Below are positions 23,582 to 33,408 of a stretch of DNA of 64,000 nt, piece after piece. Origin of the DNA: JAACFF01 sp963807975 (GTDB taxonomy: Bacteria > Chloroflexota > Anaerolineae > Promineifilales > Promineifilaceae); assembly GCA_963807975.1 (NCBI GenBank), contig CAWEDV010000001.1:2604001-2668000 (forward strand), read 5' to 3'. Position 1 is the first letter of the stretch. Every line of letters starts with the position of its first letter. The position numbers and the translations under genes were made by a program. The notes beneath the pieces were generated by a model. It worked only from the letters and a program-made list of their open reading frames with translations. It was not told where the DNA came from and did no database searches.

Positions 23582-26500
23582 ATGCACTCTTCAGCAGAAA
23601 GAGCAATCGCAATCGTGGGGGTGGGTGCCATACTGCCAGACGCGCCGAGCGCAGTCGATTTCTGGAACAATATCATCAACAAGAAGTACAGCATCACCGA
23701 GGTGCCGCCCGACCGTTGGCAGACCGCGGATTATTACGATCCCGATCCCAACGTGCCCGACAAGACCTATACGACCCTGGGCGGCTGGGTGCGCGAATTC
23801 GAGTTTGATTGGCGCCGTTTCCGCATGCCACCGAAGATGGCTGCCGCTATGGACCCCGGACAGCAGTGGGCAGTGACCATTGCCGCCGAGGCCTTGGCTG
23901 ATTATGGTTATCCGGAACGGTTGTTGAACACCGAAAATACGGCCGTGATCTTGGGCACCGCCATGGGCGGAGATCTCCATTACACAACCCACGAGCGCAT
24001 CGCTTTTCCCGAGTACGCCAATGCGCTCAAAAAAACAGACAAGTTCAAGCAGCTCCCTGGCGATCTGCAAGAAACGATCATGAACCAGTGGCATGAACAG
24101 TTTGCCGGCTCATACCCCGCGATCACCGAAGATTCCATGCCCGGCGAGCTGCCTAACATCGTCTCCGGACGCGTAGCCAACATATTCAACCTGCGCGGCC
24201 CCAATTTCATCACCGACGCCGCCTGCGCCTCCAGTTTCGCGGCCATCCATGCCGCTATCGAACTGTTGGTAGAAAACCAGGTCGACGCCGTGTTAACCGG
24301 CGGCGTCGACCACAACATGGGCATCTCCCCTTTCGTTAAGTTCTGCAAGATCGGCGCCTTAAGCGCCACCGGCAGCCGTCCCTTCGGCGCCGGAGCTGAT
24401 GGCTTCGTCATGGGCGAGGGATCGGCCGCCTTCCTATTAAAACGGCTCGAAGATGCCGAACGCAGCGGGGACAAGATATACGCCGTCATTCGCGGCATCG
24501 GCGGTTCCAGTGATGGCAAGGGCAAGGGCATCACCGCCCCCAATCCCATCGGCCAAAAATTAGCCGTGGAACGCGCCTGGGGAAATGCCGCCCTCGATCC
24601 CGCCTCAGCCACGCTGGTTGAAGCGCACGGCACCAGCACCCGCGTCGGAGATGTCGTCGAAGTCGAATGTCTGACCAAGATCTTTGGCAAGGCGGGCAGA
24701 GGCAGCATCGGCCTCGGATCGGCCAAAAGCAATATCGGCCACCTCAAAGCGGGAGCCGGCGCGGCAGGATTATTGAAAGCGACCATGGCCCTGTACCACA
24801 AGATTCTGCCGCCGACATTGAACGCGCTGCAGCCAAACCCCATTATTGACCTCGATCAATCCCCCTTTTACCTCATTCATGACGCCCAGGAATGGCCACA
24901 GAATAACGGGACGCCCCGTCGCTGCGGCGTCAGCGCCTACGGCTTTGGCGGCACAAATTTCCATGTCGTTTTGGAAGAGCATGTGCCCGGCGCCCTCACC
25001 CAGCACAAGCAGAGCGCTGCTGCTGCCACACCACAGGGTGAACCCAATGGACGGGGCAGCTATGCCGTCATCCAGGGCCACAAGCCGGCGCCCGTTCGCG
25101 GCATCCTCGCCCTGGGGGCCAATACCCCCTCCGAGTTGGAAGGAAAACTAGATGCGATCATCAAGCGCGTCGAAGCGGGCTGGGCGCCGCCAAAATCACT
25201 GCTGCCCAAGAAAGAGGACATTGAAGTCCAGGAACGGCTGATCATTGACTTCGGCAGCCATACCGAGCTCTTGGATCGCGTGCAGAAAGCGCGCAAGATC
25301 ATGGCCCACGACAATGAGTCAGCATGGAAAGCGATTGAAGCGCAGGGCATCTTCCGCGGCAGCGGGGACCCCAAGGGCAAGATCGCCTTCCTTTTCCCAG
25401 GCCAGGGCAGCCAATATGTGAACATGGGCCGCGAATTGGCCGAACTGTCACCGGTCGTCGCCGAAGTATTCGCCAGTGCCGACGAAATCATGATGCCCAT
25501 CCTGAGCCAGCCCCTTTCCGACTTTATTTTCGTCGATCCTGACGACAAAAAAGCGATCATGCAGGCCCAATTTGGCCTGATGCAGACCGAAATCACCCAA
25601 CCGGCGATGCTCACTCTCGATATCGCCATGATGAAACTGCTGGCCGAATATGGTTTTAAGCCCGATATGGTCATGGGCCATTCGTTGGGCGAATATGCCG
25701 GGCTGATCGCCGCCGGGGCCATGCCCTTTGCCGACGCTCTGGAGGCGACCGCGGCCCGCGGCAGCGAGATGAGCAAGGTCAGTTGGGATGACAACGGCAA
25801 AATGGCGGCGATCATCGCCCCCTTTGACGTGGTCATGGCCACCCTGGATGAAGTCGATGGCTATGTCATTCCAGCCAATATCAACAGCCACAGCCAATGT
25901 GTCATTGGCGGAAACAGCAAGGCCGTCGAGACGGCTTGCGCATTATTTGAAGAGAAAGGCTACCGCGCCATCCTCATCCCCGTGAGCCATGCGTTCCACA
26001 CCGAGATCGTCGCCCCAGCCAGCGAGCCTCTGCGCGAGGTTTTGGACAGGCTGCGCTTCTACGAACCAGCGCTGCCCTTGGTCGCCAATCTGACGGGCGA
26101 GTTTTACCCGCGCACGCCGGAGGAGATTAAGGATTACCTGCAGCAGCAGGTAGCCTCGACCGTGCAGTGGGTAAAAGGGCTAGAAACGCTCTATGCTGCC
26201 GGCGTACGCACCTTCATCGAGGTCGGACCGAAACGCGCCCTGCGCGGTTTCGCTCGTGATGTCTTCAGCGGCAAGGATGATGTCACCGCGCTCATGACCA
26301 TCCACCCCAAGACCGGGGAACTGCCCAGTTTCAACCAGGCCCTCTGCGGCCTCTATGCTGCCGGCTATACGGGCGAGAATGACGGACCGACGGTAGTTTC
26401 AGCGCCAGCGGCCGTCCCCGCCAAAGGGAAAACACCTCCAGCAGCATCCACTCAAGATGTGAGCGCCGCCTCCATAGACGCCCCATCGCAGATGGACGCC

Positions 26501-28711
26501 CCATCGCAGATGGACGCCCCATCGCAGATGGACGCCCCATCGCAGATGGGCGCCTTGTCAGAGATGATAACCCAGGCCGTGCAGAAGGCGGTCAGCCAAG
26601 CCTCCCTGCCGGCCCAGCGCCCCTATGACCGTAACGAACAGCCGTTAGGCTCCATTGTCATCAGCGGCACCGGTCTGGGCCTTCCCGGAGCAGAAAAAGC
26701 GGTCATGGACCCCGACAACGCCATGCGCATCTTGAACGGCGAACAGTTTGTCGATCTGATTCCTGAACGCTTCCGCAAAAAGATGGTCCAAAAACGGATC
26801 ACACGCCTGGTCAAGGGTGAGGACGGCAACGGTCGTTTCGCCACCATAACTGACCAGGACGAAGTCATCAAGTTGGCCGGGCGCCTGGGAACCTTCGACC
26901 TGGCCGAAGAATACGGCGTGCCGGAAAAGCTCATCGAAGCGTTAGACATCACCTCCGAGCTGGCCATTGCCGCCGGCATTGACGCCCTGCGTGAAGCGGG
27001 CATTCCGCTCGTACAAACCTACAAACGCACCACCACCGGCAAGTATCTGCCCGATCGCTGGCAGCTTCCAGAAGCGCTGCGTGATGAGACAGGCATTATC
27101 TTTGCCAGCGCCTTCCCAGGTGGCGACCGCTTTGCCGGCGAAATCGAACGATATTATGAATGGCAAACGCGCCTCGACATGCTGCAAACCCTGGAAGATT
27201 TACGCCGCTATACGACCGATGAGGCTACTCTCAATGAGCTCAATCGCCGCATGGGCGATCTGCGGGCCGAACTAGAAAAAAAACCCTACACCTTCGACCG
27301 CCGTTTCTTATTCCGCATCTTGTCCATGGGCCACAGCCAGTTTGCACAATATATCGGCGCCCGCGGCCCCAACACGCAGCTCAATGCTGCCTGTGCCAGC
27401 ACGGCCCAGGGGATCTCCCTGGCCGAAGACTGGATTCGCAGCGGTCGCTGCCGGCGCGTTGTCGTCATCGGCGGTGATGCCGTCACCGGCGACAATTTGC
27501 TGGAGTGGGTGGGTGCAGGCTTCCTTGCCGTTGGCGCGGCAACCACCAAAGATCAAGTTGACGAAGCGGCCCTTCCTTTCGATCGCCGCCGGCACGGCAC
27601 CATCATCGGCATGGGCGCCTGCGGCCTGGTCGTCGAAAGCGAAGATGCCCTACAAGAACGCGGAATGCGCGGCATCGTCGAAGTATTAAGCAGCGAAACC
27701 TCCAACAGCGCCTTCCACGGCACCCGGCTGGATGTCGATCACATCAGCCAGGTCATGAACTATCTCCTGTCTGCTGCCGAGCGCCGCTTTGGCCTCAACC
27801 GCTACGCCATGGCCCAGAACATGGTCTTCATGTCCCATGAGACCTTCACCCCGGCCCGGGGCGGCAGCGCTGCCGCCGAAATCACCGCCTTACGCGGCAC
27901 CTTTGGCGACGACGCCAATAACATCATTATCGCCAATACCAAAGGCTTCACCGGCCATCCCATGGGCGTCGGCGTCGAAGACGTCATCGCCGTGAAGATC
28001 CTGGAACATGGCATTGTACCTCCGTTACCCAATTTCAAAGAGGTTGATCCCCAGCTTGGAATCTTAAACCTCAGCCGCGGCGGTCGTTATCCCGTAACCT
28101 ACGCCATTCACCTGGCCGCCGGCTTTGGTTCACAAATCGCCATGACCCTGACCCGCCGCATTCCCGGCCCGCTGGACCGGGTTGACAATCAGCACGGCTA
28201 TCACCGTTGGTTAGCTGCCATCAGCGGCTACAACGAGGCCGCGTTAGAAGTGGTTAAACGCACACTGCGCGTGCGCGCGCAGGGCGCCCCGCCCAACGCA
28301 CCGGCTACAAGCAGTTGGAAAGTTGGCACAGGCCCTGCAGTTCGCGTCACAGCAGGTGATGGCCAGATAGCCAGTACTCCGCCCCTGCGCATGCCGGCCC
28401 AGCCTACACAGCCCGCAGCGCAGCCTGTACAGGTTTTCTACGCGCCACCGCCCCCGCCTCAGATAGAAGCCAGGATCGTAGAGCCGGTGCCGGTGGAACC
28501 AAAACCGGCTCCCGTCTTCGAACCAGAACCGGCGGTCGAAGCACCGGCCCCCACAGCGGACCTTGTAGAAACCAAGATCATCGCCCTCGTCGCCGAGCAG
28601 ACCGGCTATCCCGGAAGATATGCTCGATCTCGACCTGGACATGGAAGCCGACCTGGGCATCGACACCGTCAAACAGGCCGAAACCTTCGCCGCCATTCAA
28701 GAAGAATTTGA
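23582..28711 (+). CDS. PUFA-synthase-like megasynthase, segment 1 (KS-AT-KS-start of ACP1)
   Basis: 1709-residue frame, trustworthy to about base 28612. KS1 (residues about 8-465) has Cys215 in DAACASS, His in EAHGTSTRVGD and His in SNIGHLKAGAG. AT (about 600-900) has Ser701 in GHSLGEY and a SHAFH segment, the malonyl-type signature. After a repetitive linker, KS2 (about 1020-1560) has Cys1271 in NAACASTAQG, SHETFTPARGG and GFTGHPMGVG, so it is also catalytically complete. ACP1 then begins, but an extra C at 28610-28612 throws the frame and the last 30 or so residues are nonsense. The order resembles PfaA, with a second KS fused in. It needs the PPTase encoded downstream. Confidence 0.88.
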   Translation: MHSSAERAIAIVGVGAILPDAPSAVDFWNNIINKKYSITEVPPDRWQTADYYDPDPNVPDKTYTTLGGWVREFEFDWRRFRMPPKMAAAMDPGQQWAVTIAAEALADYGYPERLLNTENTAVILGTAMGGDLHYTTHERIAFPEYANALKKTDKFKQLPGDLQETIMNQWHEQFAGSYPAITEDSMPGELPNIVSGRVANIFNLRGPNFITDAACASSFAAIHAAIELLVENQVDAVLTGGVDHNMGISPFVKFCKIGALSATGSRPFGAGADGFVMGEGSAAFLLKRLEDAERSGDKIYAVIRGIGGSSDGKGKGITAPNPIGQKLAVERAWGNAALDPASATLVEAHGTSTRVGDVVEVECLTKIFGKAGRGSIGLGSAKSNIGHLKAGAGAAGLLKATMALYHKILPPTLNALQPNPIIDLDQSPFYLIHDAQEWPQNNGTPRRCGVSAYGFGGTNFHVVLEEHVPGALTQHKQSAAAATPQGEPNGRGSYAVIQGHKPAPVRGILALGANTPSELEGKLDAIIKRVEAGWAPPKSLLPKKEDIEVQERLIIDFGSHTELLDRVQKARKIMAHDNESAWKAIEAQGIFRGSGDPKGKIAFLFPGQGSQYVNMGRELAELSPVVAEVFASADEIMMPILSQPLSDFIFVDPDDKKAIMQAQFGLMQTEITQPAMLTLDIAMMKLLAEYGFKPDMVMGHSLGEYAGLIAAGAMPFADALEATAARGSEMSKVSWDDNGKMAAIIAPFDVVMATLDEVDGYVIPANINSHSQCVIGGNSKAVETACALFEEKGYRAILIPVSHAFHTEIVAPASEPLREVLDRLRFYEPALPLVANLTGEFYPRTPEEIKDYLQQQVASTVQWVKGLETLYAAGVRTFIEVGPKRALRGFARDVFSGKDDVTALMTIHPKTGELPSFNQALCGLYAAGYTGENDGPTVVSAPAAVPAKGKTPPAASTQDVSAASIDAPSQMDAPSQMDAPSQMDAPSQMGALSEMITQAVQKAVSQASLPAQRPYDRNEQPLGSIVISGTGLGLPGAEKAVMDPDNAMRILNGEQFVDLIPERFRKKMVQKRITRLVKGEDGNGRFATITDQDEVIKLAGRLGTFDLAEEYGVPEKLIEALDITSELAIAAGIDALREAGIPLVQTYKRTTTGKYLPDRWQLPEALRDETGIIFASAFPGGDRFAGEIERYYEWQTRLDMLQTLEDLRRYTTDEATLNELNRRMGDLRAELEKKPYTFDRRFLFRILSMGHSQFAQYIGARGPNTQLNAACASTAQGISLAEDWIRSGRCRRVVVIGGDAVTGDNLLEWVGAGFLAVGAATTKDQVDEAALPFDRRRHGTIIGMGACGLVVESEDALQERGMRGIVEVLSSETSNSAFHGTRLDVDHISQVMNYLLSAAERRFGLNRYAMAQNMVFMSHETFTPARGGSAAAEITALRGTFGDDANNIIIANTKGFTGHPMGVGVEDVIAVKILEHGIVPPLPNFKEVDPQLGILNLSRGGRYPVTYAIHLAAGFGSQIAMTLTRRIPGPLDRVDNQHGYHRWLAAISGYNEAALEVVKRTLRVRAQGAPPNAPATSSWKVGTGPAVRVTAGDGQIASTPPLRMPAQPTQPAAQPVQVFYAPPPPPQIEARIVEPVPVEPKPAPVFEPEPAVEAPAPTADLVETKIIALVAEQTGYPGRYARSRPGHGSRPGHRHRQTGRNLRRHSRRI
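26477..26548 (+). repeat. 18-bp coding minisatellite, 4 exact copies
   Basis: GACGCCCCATCGCAGATG repeated four times in the AT-KS2 linker, encoding DAPSQM four times. In frame, so only linker length changes. Confidence 0.95.
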
Positions 28712-29450
28712 TATCCCGGCCCGTGATGATGTGTCCCTGCGCGACTACAACACCCTGGAGAGAGTCATCGGCTACGTCAAAGAGATGCGGCCCGACCTTG
28801 CAGCCGCTGCACCCGCTCGGGCAGCAGCCGCAACCCCGGCACCGGCCCCGGCTCCCGTCCAGCCCGCACCTACCGCAGCCAGCGATATTGTAGAAACCAA
28901 GATCATCGCCCTCGTCGCCGAGCAGACCGGCTACCCGGAAGATATGCTCGATCTCGACCTAGACATGGAAGCCGACCTGGGCATCGACACCGTCAAACAG
29001 GCCGAAACCTTCGCCGCCATTCAAGAAGAATTTGATATTCCGGCCCGTGATGATGTTTCCCTGCGCGACTACAACACCCTGGAGAGAGTCATCGGCTACG
29101 TCAAAGAGATGCGGCCCGACCTGGCAGCCGCTGGACCCGCTCGGGCAGCAGCCGCAACCCCGGCACCGGCCCCGGCTCCCGTCCAGCCCGCACCTAACGC
29201 AGCCAGCGATATTGTAGAAACCAAGATCATCGCCCTCGTCGCCGAGCAGACCGGCTATCCGGAAGATATGCTCGATCTCGACCTAGACATGGAAGCCGAC
29301 CTGGGCATCGACACCGTTAAACAGGCCGAAACCTTCGCCGCTATTCAAGAAGAATTCGATATCCCCGCCCGTGATGATATTTCCTTGCGCGACTACAACA
29401 CCCTGGAGGGCGTCATCGGCTACGTCAAAGAGATGCGGCCCGACCTGGCG
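28565..29450 (+). repeat. Near-identical tandem acyl-carrier-protein repeats
   Basis: Three ACP-encoding units begin GTAGAAACC at 28565, 28890 and 29214, spaced 325 and 324 bp. 324 is 108 codons; the 325 spacing exposes the extra base in unit 1. Each carries DLGIDTVKQAETF with the Ser/Thr-position motif of PUFA-type ACPs as LGIDTV. A fourth, diverged ACP lies at about 29650-29870. Confidence 0.92.
28610..28612 (+). other. Frameshift 1: extra C in ACP1
   Basis: The unit reads GGCTATCCCGGAAGAT, where the third unit reads GGCTATCCGGAAGAT. Removing one C joins segment 1 to segment 2 in frame at TGYPEDMLDLDLDM. Confidence 0.9.
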
Positions 29451-31703
29451 ACGACAGCGCCCGCTCCGGCAGAAGCCGCAGCCCCGGTCGCGCCTGCCGC
29501 CGAGCCAACACCAGCAGCTAAGCCCGAGCAAGCGCTGGCACCTGATGCGCACGTTCCGGTAGCAACGAGCACCGCTGACGATCCTGTGGCAGCGACCACC
29601 GCTGACGATCCTGTGGCAGCAACCACCGATGACGATCCTGTGGCAGCGACCATTATAACCCTTGTCGCCGCCCAAACGGGTTACCCGGAAGATATGCTCG
29701 AGCTCGATCTGGACCTGGAGGCCGATCTGGGCATTGACACCGTCAAACAGGCCGAGACCTTCCTGGCCATTCGCGAGACGTATGACATTCCCCAACGTGA
29801 AGATTTGAATCTGCGTGACTATGAAACATTGGACAAGGTCATCGCCTTTGTATACGAGATGCGGCCCGACCTGAAAGGGTCATCGTCCCCGACGCCGGAA
29901 CCGGTTGAGGCCGTAGCCCAAGTGGAAACGGCCGTACCTGCTGAACACACCAAATACGCACTGGAAGACGCCGACAAAATGCTGCGGCGCGTACCCGTAC
30001 CCTCCATGCGCCCACCCCTGGCCCTGTGCAAAGACACGGGAGTGAGCTTGAATGAAGCGAGCCGCGTTGTGCTCATGCCCGACAAAGGGGGTGTGGCCAA
30101 GACCCTGCGCAAACGGCTGGAAAATCTGGGCGTCACGGTCCTCAACCTCGATGCCCAAATGAGCGACGAGGAGCTGGTCGCCCAACTGGGCGAATGGCAG
30201 GCAGCAGGCGCTGTCCAAGGCGTCTACTGGCTGCCCGCGCTCGATCTTGAAGCCCCCCTCAACGAGCTCGATCTAGACGCCTGGCGCCGGGAAATCGACC
30301 TGCGCGTGAAAAAACTGTACCACACCATGCGCACCCTTTATGACAGCATCGACAAACCGGGCACCTTCCTGGTCGCCGCGACCCGTCTGGGCGGGCTCCA
30401 TGGCTACGGTGCTGACGGGGCCAGCGCCCCTCTGGGCGGCGGTGTCTCCGGCTTCAGCAAGGCTTTCAATATCGAACAGAGCCTGCGCAGCGAAGGACGT
30501 GGCCCCCTGGTCAAAGTCGTCGACTTTGAGGTCAGCCGCAAGACGGCCGTGCCCGCGGACCTGCTCATCGAGGAAACCATGACCGATCCCGGCATCGTCG
30601 AGGTCGGCTATTATGAAGAAAACCGCTATGCCATCACCTTGCTTGAACAGCCGGCAGCGGATGGCCAGCCCGGTCTGGAACTAGGACCAGAAACAGTTTT
30701 CCTGGTCACTGGTGCCGCCGGCGGCATCACCAGCGAGATCGTGGCCGATCTGGCCGGTGCCAGCCAGGGCATCTTCTATTTGTTGGACCTGGTCGAGGCG
30801 CCCGCGGACGACGATCCCCAGATCGCCCTCTTCCGCAGCGATGCCGACGCCCTCAAGAAGCAGTTCATCGAGGAAGCGCGCGCGGCAGGGAAACGACCGA
30901 CGCCCGTAGAGGTGGAGAAGAAAATGGGCGCCATTGAACGCAGCGAGGCTGCCCTACGGGCCGTCGAAGCGGTGCGCGATGCCGGTGGAACCGTTCACTA
31001 TCGCGCCGTGAACCTGCTCGATGGACCTGCCCTAAGCGAGATTGTAGACGAGATCAGGCAGCAGTTCGGCCGTATCGACGTTCTGGTCCATGCCGGCGGC
31101 CTGCTTGTTGACCGAACGCTGCCCAACAAGGAACCAGATCAGTTCAATCTCGTCTTCGACGTCAAAGTAGATGGCTTCTTCAATATCCTACACGCCGCCC
31201 AGGATCTCCCCCTCGGCGCGGCCGTATCCTTCAGCTCCGTCGCCGGACGATTCGGCAACAATGGGCAGAGCGACTACAGCGCCGCCAATGATCTGCTGTG
31301 TAAGCTGACCAGCAGTATGCGCCGCTGGAGACCGCAGACCAAGGCGCTGGCCATTGACTGGACCGCTTGGGGCGAGATTGGTATGGCCGCCCGTGGTTCC
31401 GTGCCCACGGTCATGAAAGCCCTGGGCATCGATATGCTGCCCCCTGAGTCGGGAGTGCCCACCGTGCGCCGCGAACTCGTCGCCGGCGGCTTCAAAGGTG
31501 AGATCCTGGTCGCCGGTGCCTTAGGCATCATGACCGCCGAACCAGATCAAACAGGTGGTCTCGACCCACAAAAAGCGCAAGCGTGGCTTGACGAAAATGG
31601 GGCTGCTTTGAACATGGTCGGCGAAATCAGCGCCGCCCAGCTCTATGGTGGGCTGCAGGTGCAAACAACCCTGGATCCCCTGGAGCAGCCCTATCCTCTT
31701 TGA
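28620..31703 (+). CDS. Megasynthase segment 2 (ACP1-ACP4, KR)
   Basis: A 1027-residue frame starting within ACP1. Its ATG at 28620 is an internal Met of the ACP and not a likely true start, since no ribosome site precedes it. Four ACPs occupy roughly the first 420 residues, joined by Ala/Pro-rich linkers; LGIDTV replaces the more usual LGIDSI, leaving Asp-Thr at the phosphopantetheine position. A PfaA-type ketoreductase follows, with Rossmann motif VTGAAGGITSEI near residue 700 and SSVAGRFGNNGQSDYSAAND (Ser, Tyr and Asn catalytic set) near residue 880. The frame ends at 31703 because of a second extra C at 31695-31696, just where the dehydratase begins. Confidence 0.85.
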   Translation: MLDLDLDMEADLGIDTVKQAETFAAIQEEFDIPARDDVSLRDYNTLERVIGYVKEMRPDLAAAAPARAAAATPAPAPAPVQPAPTAASDIVETKIIALVAEQTGYPEDMLDLDLDMEADLGIDTVKQAETFAAIQEEFDIPARDDVSLRDYNTLERVIGYVKEMRPDLAAAGPARAAAATPAPAPAPVQPAPNAASDIVETKIIALVAEQTGYPEDMLDLDLDMEADLGIDTVKQAETFAAIQEEFDIPARDDISLRDYNTLEGVIGYVKEMRPDLATTAPAPAEAAAPVAPAAEPTPAAKPEQALAPDAHVPVATSTADDPVAATTADDPVAATTDDDPVAATIITLVAAQTGYPEDMLELDLDLEADLGIDTVKQAETFLAIRETYDIPQREDLNLRDYETLDKVIAFVYEMRPDLKGSSSPTPEPVEAVAQVETAVPAEHTKYALEDADKMLRRVPVPSMRPPLALCKDTGVSLNEASRVVLMPDKGGVAKTLRKRLENLGVTVLNLDAQMSDEELVAQLGEWQAAGAVQGVYWLPALDLEAPLNELDLDAWRREIDLRVKKLYHTMRTLYDSIDKPGTFLVAATRLGGLHGYGADGASAPLGGGVSGFSKAFNIEQSLRSEGRGPLVKVVDFEVSRKTAVPADLLIEETMTDPGIVEVGYYEENRYAITLLEQPAADGQPGLELGPETVFLVTGAAGGITSEIVADLAGASQGIFYLLDLVEAPADDDPQIALFRSDADALKKQFIEEARAAGKRPTPVEVEKKMGAIERSEAALRAVEAVRDAGGTVHYRAVNLLDGPALSEIVDEIRQQFGRIDVLVHAGGLLVDRTLPNKEPDQFNLVFDVKVDGFFNILHAAQDLPLGAAVSFSSVAGRFGNNGQSDYSAANDLLCKLTSSMRRWRPQTKALAIDWTAWGEIGMAARGSVPTVMKALGIDMLPPESGVPTVRRELVAGGFKGEILVAGALGIMTAEPDQTGGLDPQKAQAWLDENGAALNMVGEISAAQLYGGLQVQTTLDPLEQPYPL
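29574..29654 (+). repeat. 27-bp coding repeats in the ACP3-ACP4 linker, 3 copies
   Basis: Units begin GCTGACGATCCTGTGGCAGC at 29574 and 29601 and, with G-A-T, at 29628. They encode ADDPVAATT-type repeats. Confidence 0.9.
31695..31696 (+). other. Frameshift 2: extra C before the dehydratase
   Basis: Segment 2 reads LDPLEQPYPL-stop. Deleting one C gives LDPLEQPYLFDHAPDEDTPW, the continuous sequence expected at a KR-to-dehydratase junction. Confidence 0.85.
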
Positions 31704-32478
31704 TCATGCCCCCGACGAGGATACACCCTGGCTGCCGGGCGTGATGGCCACCGAGGCCATGGCCCAGACCGCATCACTCTTCGCACGCGCGTATACGGTC
31801 AGCGCCGTGGAAAACGAACAGATGAAGGGCGCCTTCAAATTCTTCCGCAACCAGCCGCGCACGCTCTACTTGAGTGCCGTGGCCCGGCCTGCTGCCGGCG
31901 GAGAGTTGATCGTGCACACGGCGCTGCGCTCCATAACGGAGCCGGCCCGTGAAGGGGTGCCCACCCGAGTCCATGAGCATTTCAGCGCCGAGGTACGCCT
32001 GACACCCGCTGCTTGTGAAAAACCAGAGATTGTGTTCAGTCCTCCACAAACGGACAGCATGCCAACAACGGCCGATCAGGTTTACCAGGAATTCTTCCAT
32101 GGTCCTGCTTACCAGGTTGTGGAACGCATCGGCGTTGAGGGGCAAAAAGCGACCGCCCTCATGGCCCAGGAGCTGCCTGCCAATGCCGCCGGTGACAAGG
32201 ACCAATCCTTATTGGCGCCGCGCCTGGTCGAGCTCTGCTTCCAGGCTGCTGCCCAATGGGCGCGCGAAGCGCAGAACGCCATGGGCTTCCCCCTCGGCTT
32301 TGGCGAGCTAAGAGTCTATCGCCAGGCCGAAGAAGCGGCCGGCAGACGACTCTACGGCGTGGTGGTGACCATGGATGGCGGTGAGAATTTCGACGGTGGT
32401 GTCATCGACGAAGATGGCCATGTCTATTTGAAATTACTCGCTTATCGTACCGTTGCGCGGCCCGGAGCCGCCGAATAG
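31696..32478 (+). CDS. Megasynthase segment 3 (hotdog dehydratase)
   Basis: About 260 residues of dehydratase-like double-hotdog sequence with no plausible start of its own. The frame opens at LFDHAPDEDTPWLPGVMATEAMAQ, which contains the DH-type catalytic His and LPG turn. A second half-domain has YQEFFHGPAYQVVERI and the helix RLVELCFQAAAQW. Joining all three segments (two single-base corrections) gives one protein of about 2964 residues with order KS-AT-KS-ACPx4-KR-DH. Without correction, these domains would be made only as fragments. The stop is 5 bp before the PPTase GTG. Confidence 0.8.
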   Translation, partial: LFDHAPDEDTPWLPGVMATEAMAQTASLFARAYTVSAVENEQMKGAFKFFRNQPRTLYLSAVARPAAGGELIVHTALRSITEPAREGVPTRVHEHFSAEVRLTPAACEKPEIVFSPPQTDSMPTTADQVYQEFFHGPAYQVVERIGVEGQKATALMAQELPANAAGDKDQSLLAPRLVELCFQAAAQWAREAQNAMGFPLGFGELRVYRQAEEAAGRRLYGVVVTMDGGENFDGGVIDEDGHVYLKLLAYRTVARPGAAE

Positions 32479-32483
32479 AGAAA

Positions 32484-33269
32484 GTGAAATCAGAGGCACA
32501 TGACCTGCCTCGGTCCAGAATTGTGATTCACTGGCTGATTCAAACCACCGCTGCCCATCCCGACCTGGCCCTTGGCCAGGCGCCGCTGGGCCTGCTGAGC
32601 CGCGAAGAAACGGCCGTCCTGGCTGGCTTTAAGGTTCTCAAACGCCGCCAGGATTGGCTGCTCGGTCGTTGGACGGCTAAGCTGCTGCTGCAAGAGATCA
32701 TCGACCAGGAAAGTGGGCGCAGCGTGCCTCTGGACAATATCATCATCCTGCCCGGCGAAGATGGTGCGCCGCGCGTCACGCTAAGCGCGGCCGGTACTGT
32801 TTCCCAGCCGCAGTTCACCCTCTCCATCAGCCACTCCCACGGCAGTAGTCTTTGCGCCGCGATATCCCAGCCTGACTGGCCTCTGGGCGCCGATATTGAG
32901 CGCATCGAAGCCCGATCCGTAAGATTCGCCGCCGATTTCTTCACCGCTGGGGAACAGGCGCAGGTCGACGCCGTTGGCTCCGAAATGCACGACACCCTGG
33001 TAACGGCCGTTTGGAGCGCCAAAGAAGCAGCCCTGAAAGCCATTCGCCAAGGGCTGCGCAGCGATACGCGATGTGTTGGCTGCCACTTTAATGTCTCCCG
33101 CGAAGCAGCCCCATTCCCTATAAGCGAAAATGGCCGTGCAAGTCCGTGGCACGCTTTTCAAATAGAGTGGCAGCACAAAGCGGACCAGGAGCAGCAGCCG
33201 GCCCTAGATGGCTGGTGGATGGTCAGCGGCGGATTTGTACACACGCTGGCAGTTGGAGTTATCAATTGA
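32484..33269 (+). CDS. 4'-phosphopantetheinyl transferase (Sfp type)
   Basis: 261 aa from GTG 32484. It transfers phosphopantetheine from CoA to the ACP serine. The family motifs are in order: LGRWTAKLLL (about residue 55), FTLSISHSHG (about 110), PLGADIERIE with the Mg-binding Asp/Glu (about 135) and WSAKEAALKAI (about 175). It follows the dehydratase segment by 5 bp, so it is the dedicated activator of the four ACPs. A heptad array begins at its stop. Confidence 0.93.
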   Translation: MKSEAHDLPRSRIVIHWLIQTTAAHPDLALGQAPLGLLSREETAVLAGFKVLKRRQDWLLGRWTAKLLLQEIIDQESGRSVPLDNIIILPGEDGAPRVTLSAAGTVSQPQFTLSISHSHGSSLCAAISQPDWPLGADIERIEARSVRFAADFFTAGEQAQVDAVGSEMHDTLVTAVWSAKEAALKAIRQGLRSDTRCVGCHFNVSREAAPFPISENGRASPWHAFQIEWQHKADQEQQPALDGWWMVSGGFVHTLAVGVIN

Positions 33270-33271
33270 AA

Positions 33272-33306
33272 GTAAGCAGTAAGCTGTAAGCAGTTAGCAG
33301 TTAGCA
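33272..33306. repeat. Heptad array, 5 units
   Basis: GTAAGCA, GTAAGCT, GTAAGCA, GTTAGCA, GTTAGCA, two bases after the PPTase stop. Confidence 0.88.
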
Positions 33307-33408
33307 GGTTGATTCCTTGTGCCAATCTCGGCACAGCGAGCCTCAAGCTGAAAGGTATCCAGACTAGAACGGACATCATCACCGAACGCAGGCAAGAGGA
33401 AAGATAGT

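Noticed and set aside
28620..28622. ATG 28620 as a genuine start of a separate ACP-KR protein
   Set aside because: It is an internal Met of ACP1 that recurs in each ACP copy, with no ribosome site. The 325 versus 324 bp spacing shows a frameshift instead.
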